64,000 nt of DNA from CAYXSX01 sp964467925. Its GTDB lineage: Bacteria > Pseudomonadota > Alphaproteobacteria > Micavibrionales > Micavibrionaceae. Positions 61,979 through 64,000 of the stretch are shown here, in pieces; positions within the stretch are counted from its first letter, which is position 1, and every line of letters starts with the position of its first letter. The notes under the pieces were generated by a model. It was not told where the DNA came from. It saw only the letters and a list, made by a program, of their open reading frames with translations, and did no database searches. The stretch is from NCBI GenBank assembly GCA_964467925.1, contig CAYXSX010000001.1, forward strand, positions 372,001-436,000. The letters run 5' to 3'. The position numbers and the translations under genes are program-made.

Positions 61979-62150
61979 GGGCCCTGGGTTTTAGGAACTT
62001 TGCTACCCTGCAATCCCTAACCCCTAACGCTCAGGGCCCGTTAGCCGAAGGCGGTAACTCTAGAATAGAGAAATCATCTTCAGCAGGGCGCATCGGGAAT
62101 GTCCCGCCTGGAAGAACCCAACCACCTGATGCGCCCATCTTTTCTTTTTG
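61979..62150 (+). ncRNA. Candidate structured RNA ending in a terminator
   Basis: Within 170 bp several inverted repeats are packed: GGGCCCTG/CAGGGCCC (61979-61986 and 62032-62039), a GTTAGCC/GGC..TAAC hairpin (about 62040-62058), a CTCTA-GAA-TAGAG hairpin (about 62058-62071), and GGGCGCATC/GATGCGCCC (62086-62094 and 62128-62136) with a nested CGGGA-ATG-TCCCG hairpin. The last stem is followed by ATCTTTTCTTTTTG, an intrinsic-terminator-like tail. The strand is assigned from this tail. No open frame spans it. I do not match it to a named RNA class. It may simply be an elaborate 3' UTR of the hook operon. Confidence 0.4.
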
Positions 62151-62211
62151 ACATTGGCTGCCAAAGCCATACCCTTGAAGAAACAATGGACAAAAAAACA
62201 AAGAAAAGTAC

Positions 62212-64000
62212 ATGACACCCCAAGCACAGCGTAAAAACAAAGCCCCTACCGCCTTTAATAAAAAGCAGAGCCTTGCCGAGCGTGAATTCGAGCGCGGTTA
62301 TTTTAAAAAGGCCGAGCCGCTGTTCATGGACATCGTCTTGCGCGAACCGACAAACACAGACGCCGCCTATAAATATGCCACGTGCCTGCGCAAAAACTGC
62401 AAACAGGGCGAGGCACTCGCCATCATCTCACAGGCCATAGCTCTCTCACCCGCTTCCGAAGCCTATGCCGAACAAGGCCATATTTATGTGGAAATAGGTA
62501 TGCCGGAAGACGCCCGGAAGTCTTTCGAAGCCGCTATCACGTTAGACGAAAACAACCATGACGCATGGGCAGGGCTTGCTCTTTATTTCGCCGATCAAGA
62601 CAAGCGCGAACACGCGTTACTTATTATGAACCGCGCCAAAGAAATCGCGCAGCAAACAAACAGCGGTAAAATCGATATATACCATCATTATATGAGCCAT
62701 CTTTTCAAAGGTCTGACGCTCAAAAAATTTGAACCTGCCTATAAAGCTTTGGTTCTTGACGGGCTGAATACAAAATTCGTTTCTCATGACGATTACAATA
62801 AATCATGGGACGGTCTGCTGCGAAGCGACCCTGTTCTGCTTCCTCTGCTTGATAATCTGCTGGAACGGCCCTTCGACGAATTTAAAAAAGAGATTGATAA
62901 AAACCCTGACAGCGCCCTGTTCACCGATCCGTTTTTTTATACCGGAATCAGGAAACTTAATGTCATAGAGCCGCGGCTTGAAAATATCTGCCGTAATTTC
63001 CGCCGATATTTCCTGAACGCGATTACAGAAGGAAGTTTTAAAAACAGCCACCACAACCTTCTGTTCGCTATGGCAGATCAGTGCTTCTTTACCGAATATG
63101 TTTTTTCCTTCACGGAAGAAGAGGAAAAACAGGTTGAGGCGATTATCAACGAAATTCAAAGCACGCCGTTAGAGGACATTGAAAACCTGCCGCTTAAACT
63201 AGCAATCACCGGATGTTACCGTCCCTTGATCAGTCTGGAGAACGCGCGCGATATCCGCAGCCATATTCTAAAAGCACTGAAAGACGACGCGCTTTTACAG
63301 GATCTGGTTAAAACGCAAATCGCCGAGCCGCTTGAGGAACTGCGCATAAAGCAAAACATAAAAAGCGTAGGCAGCTTCGACGATGAGGTTTCCCGCAAGG
63401 TTCAGGAACAATATGAGGAAAACCCCTACCCCCGCTGGAAAAGCTCGGCCCGGGTGACGGGTGGTGATCACGGCGCGTTCAGCAAATCTCCTGTCCATGA
63501 TTTCCCTTGCGAGACGTTACTGTCCGCAGGTTGCGGCACCGGCAAGCAGATCACCATCAACCGCACTATATTCCCCACCGCCCATATTACAGCCATCGAC
63601 ATCAGCAAGACGAGTATAGCGTATGCGCAGCGAAAATGCCGCGAGCTCGGTTATAACGACGTCGATTTCTTTCACATTGATATTCTGGAACTCGAAAAAC
63701 TGGGCAAGACATTCGATTGTATTTCCTGCGGCGGGGTACTTCACCATATGGAAGACCCGTTCAAGGGCTGGCAGTCTCTGACCAATAGTTTGAACCCCGG
63801 CGGATATATGCATATAGGCCTTTATAGCGACGCCGCCCGCCAGCATGTCGTAAAGGCGCGCGAACTTATCGCCGAAAAAGGATATGACACCACGCCGGAG
63901 GGAATACGTCAGTGCCGCGAGTATATTAAATCGCTGCCGCCCGAAGATCCGCTTTTCAAGGTGACCAAAAGCGGAGACTTTTATTCCATCTCGGGTACGC
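62212..64000 (+). CDS. TPR domain - SAM methyltransferase fusion (runs off window)
   Basis: The frame is open from ATG 62212 to the right edge (596 codons, incomplete). Residues 20-170 show tetratricopeptide-like helices (YFKKAEPLFMDIVLREPTNTDAAYKYATCLRKN; AYAEQGHIYVEIGMPEDARKSFEAAITLDENNHDAWAGLALYF). The QYEENPYPRWKS motif before the methyltransferase and a SAM-binding motif LLSAGCGTGKQI at about 436-445, then CISCGGVLHHMEDP, mark a class I methyltransferase of the TPR-linked kind. Such genes sit near flagellar loci and may modify flagellin or related proteins; that is inference. The 9-codon ORF ATG 62186 ends overlapping this start (ATGA). Confidence 0.85.
   Translation, partial: MTPQAQRKNKAPTAFNKKQSLAEREFERGYFKKAEPLFMDIVLREPTNTDAAYKYATCLRKNCKQGEALAIISQAIALSPASEAYAEQGHIYVEIGMPEDARKSFEAAITLDENNHDAWAGLALYFADQDKREHALLIMNRAKEIAQQTNSGKIDIYHHYMSHLFKGLTLKKFEPAYKALVLDGLNTKFVSHDDYNKSWDGLLRSDPVLLPLLDNLLERPFDEFKKEIDKNPDSALFTDPFFYTGIRKLNVIEPRLENICRNFRRYFLNAITEGSFKNSHHNLLFAMADQCFFTEYVFSFTEEEEKQVEAIINEIQSTPLEDIENLPLKLAITGCYRPLISLENARDIRSHILKALKDDALLQDLVKTQIAEPLEELRIKQNIKSVGSFDDEVSRKVQEQYEENPYPRWKSSARVTGGDHGAFSKSPVHDFPCETLLSAGCGTGKQITINRTIFPTAHITAIDISKTSIAYAQRKCRELGYNDVDFFHIDILELEKLGKTFDCISCGGVLHHMEDPFKGWQSLTNSLNPGGYMHIGLYSDAARQHVVKARELIAEKGYDTTPEGIRQCREYIKSLPPEDPLFKVTKSGDFYSISGT

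Noticed and set aside
61979..62150. Identification of the structured region as 6S RNA
   Set aside because: Length is close to alphaproteobacterial 6S RNA, but the strongest pairs form separate local hairpins, not one long rod with a central bubble, and neighbouring genes do not fit.

Overview
The window is a stretch of an alphaproteobacterial chromosome. The evidence is lineage-typical genes and signals: the cell-cycle kinase CckA, the DUF1013 (TrcR) regulator, FliX next to flgI, a fused cytochrome b/c1 gene (fbcH), a one-cysteine DksA, sigma-54 promoters for flagellar operons, and a direct-repeat LexA operator (GTTC-N7-GTTC) upstream of recA. Base composition looks like a mid-50s percent GC genome. 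The gene set would fit a motile Rhodospirillales- or Micavibrio-like organism; that placement is inference. No tRNA, rRNA, insertion sequence, prophage or CRISPR array was seen.

Positions 1-31,973 are mostly housekeeping. In order they hold: the start of a comF-like gene; a large methyltransferase with Nudix-like segments, followed by an NDUFAF5-type methyltransferase and gloB; guaC (GMP reductase); DUF1192; trcR; a YdcH-like protein; an ALDH7-type aldehyde dehydrogenase; DUF924; the bc1 complex (petA and fbcH); trmL and hemF; two orphan small genes; cca with DUF1285; a four-gene MoxR/DUF58/BatA-DUF4159/membrane-protein operon; a LuxR-type response regulator; a soluble lytic transglycosylase with no normal start codon; dapA, smpB, a 57-codon unlisted ORF, recA, and cckA.

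Positions 32,027-62,000 are a nearly continuous flagellar and motility region with four blocks. (i) flgB-flgC-fliE-fliQ-fliR-flhB run on the minus strand from a sigma-54 promoter at 35,569-35,584. Divergent from it are an FlhB C-terminal paralogue, a small helical protein, fliO and fliP. (ii) fliL-fliM-DUF6468-motE-cheY-cheZ, a MotB-like protein, motB and a 1062-residue periplasmic repeat protein run on the minus strand. (iii) flgF-flgG-flgA-flgH run on the plus strand from a sigma-54 promoter at 47,229. (iv) After a Nudix-like gene, dksA and fliX on the minus strand come flgI, a flgJ/cheL-like gene, two FlgN/FlbY-like genes, fliK, flgD and two tandem full-length hook genes, from a sigma-54-like promoter at 53,030. 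Together these give the rod, hook, L and P rings, export gate, C-ring subunit FliM, stator accessories and part of chemotaxis. Flagellin, MotA, FliF, FliG, FliN, FlhA, FliI, FlbD and RpoN are not here.

After the hook genes is about 300 bp of strongly inverted-repeat-rich sequence ending in a terminator. The start of a TPR-methyltransferase fusion follows and runs off the window end.

The items most worth a second look are the structured intergenic RNA candidate, the methyltransferase with Nudix-like segments, the MotB-like protein lacking the ion-binding aspartate, the hook gene duplication, and the sigma-54 promoter that abuts the start of the FlhB-like gene. I did not find a clear-cut new multi-gene system. 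The window is mainly a rich but recognisable flagellar chromosome region.
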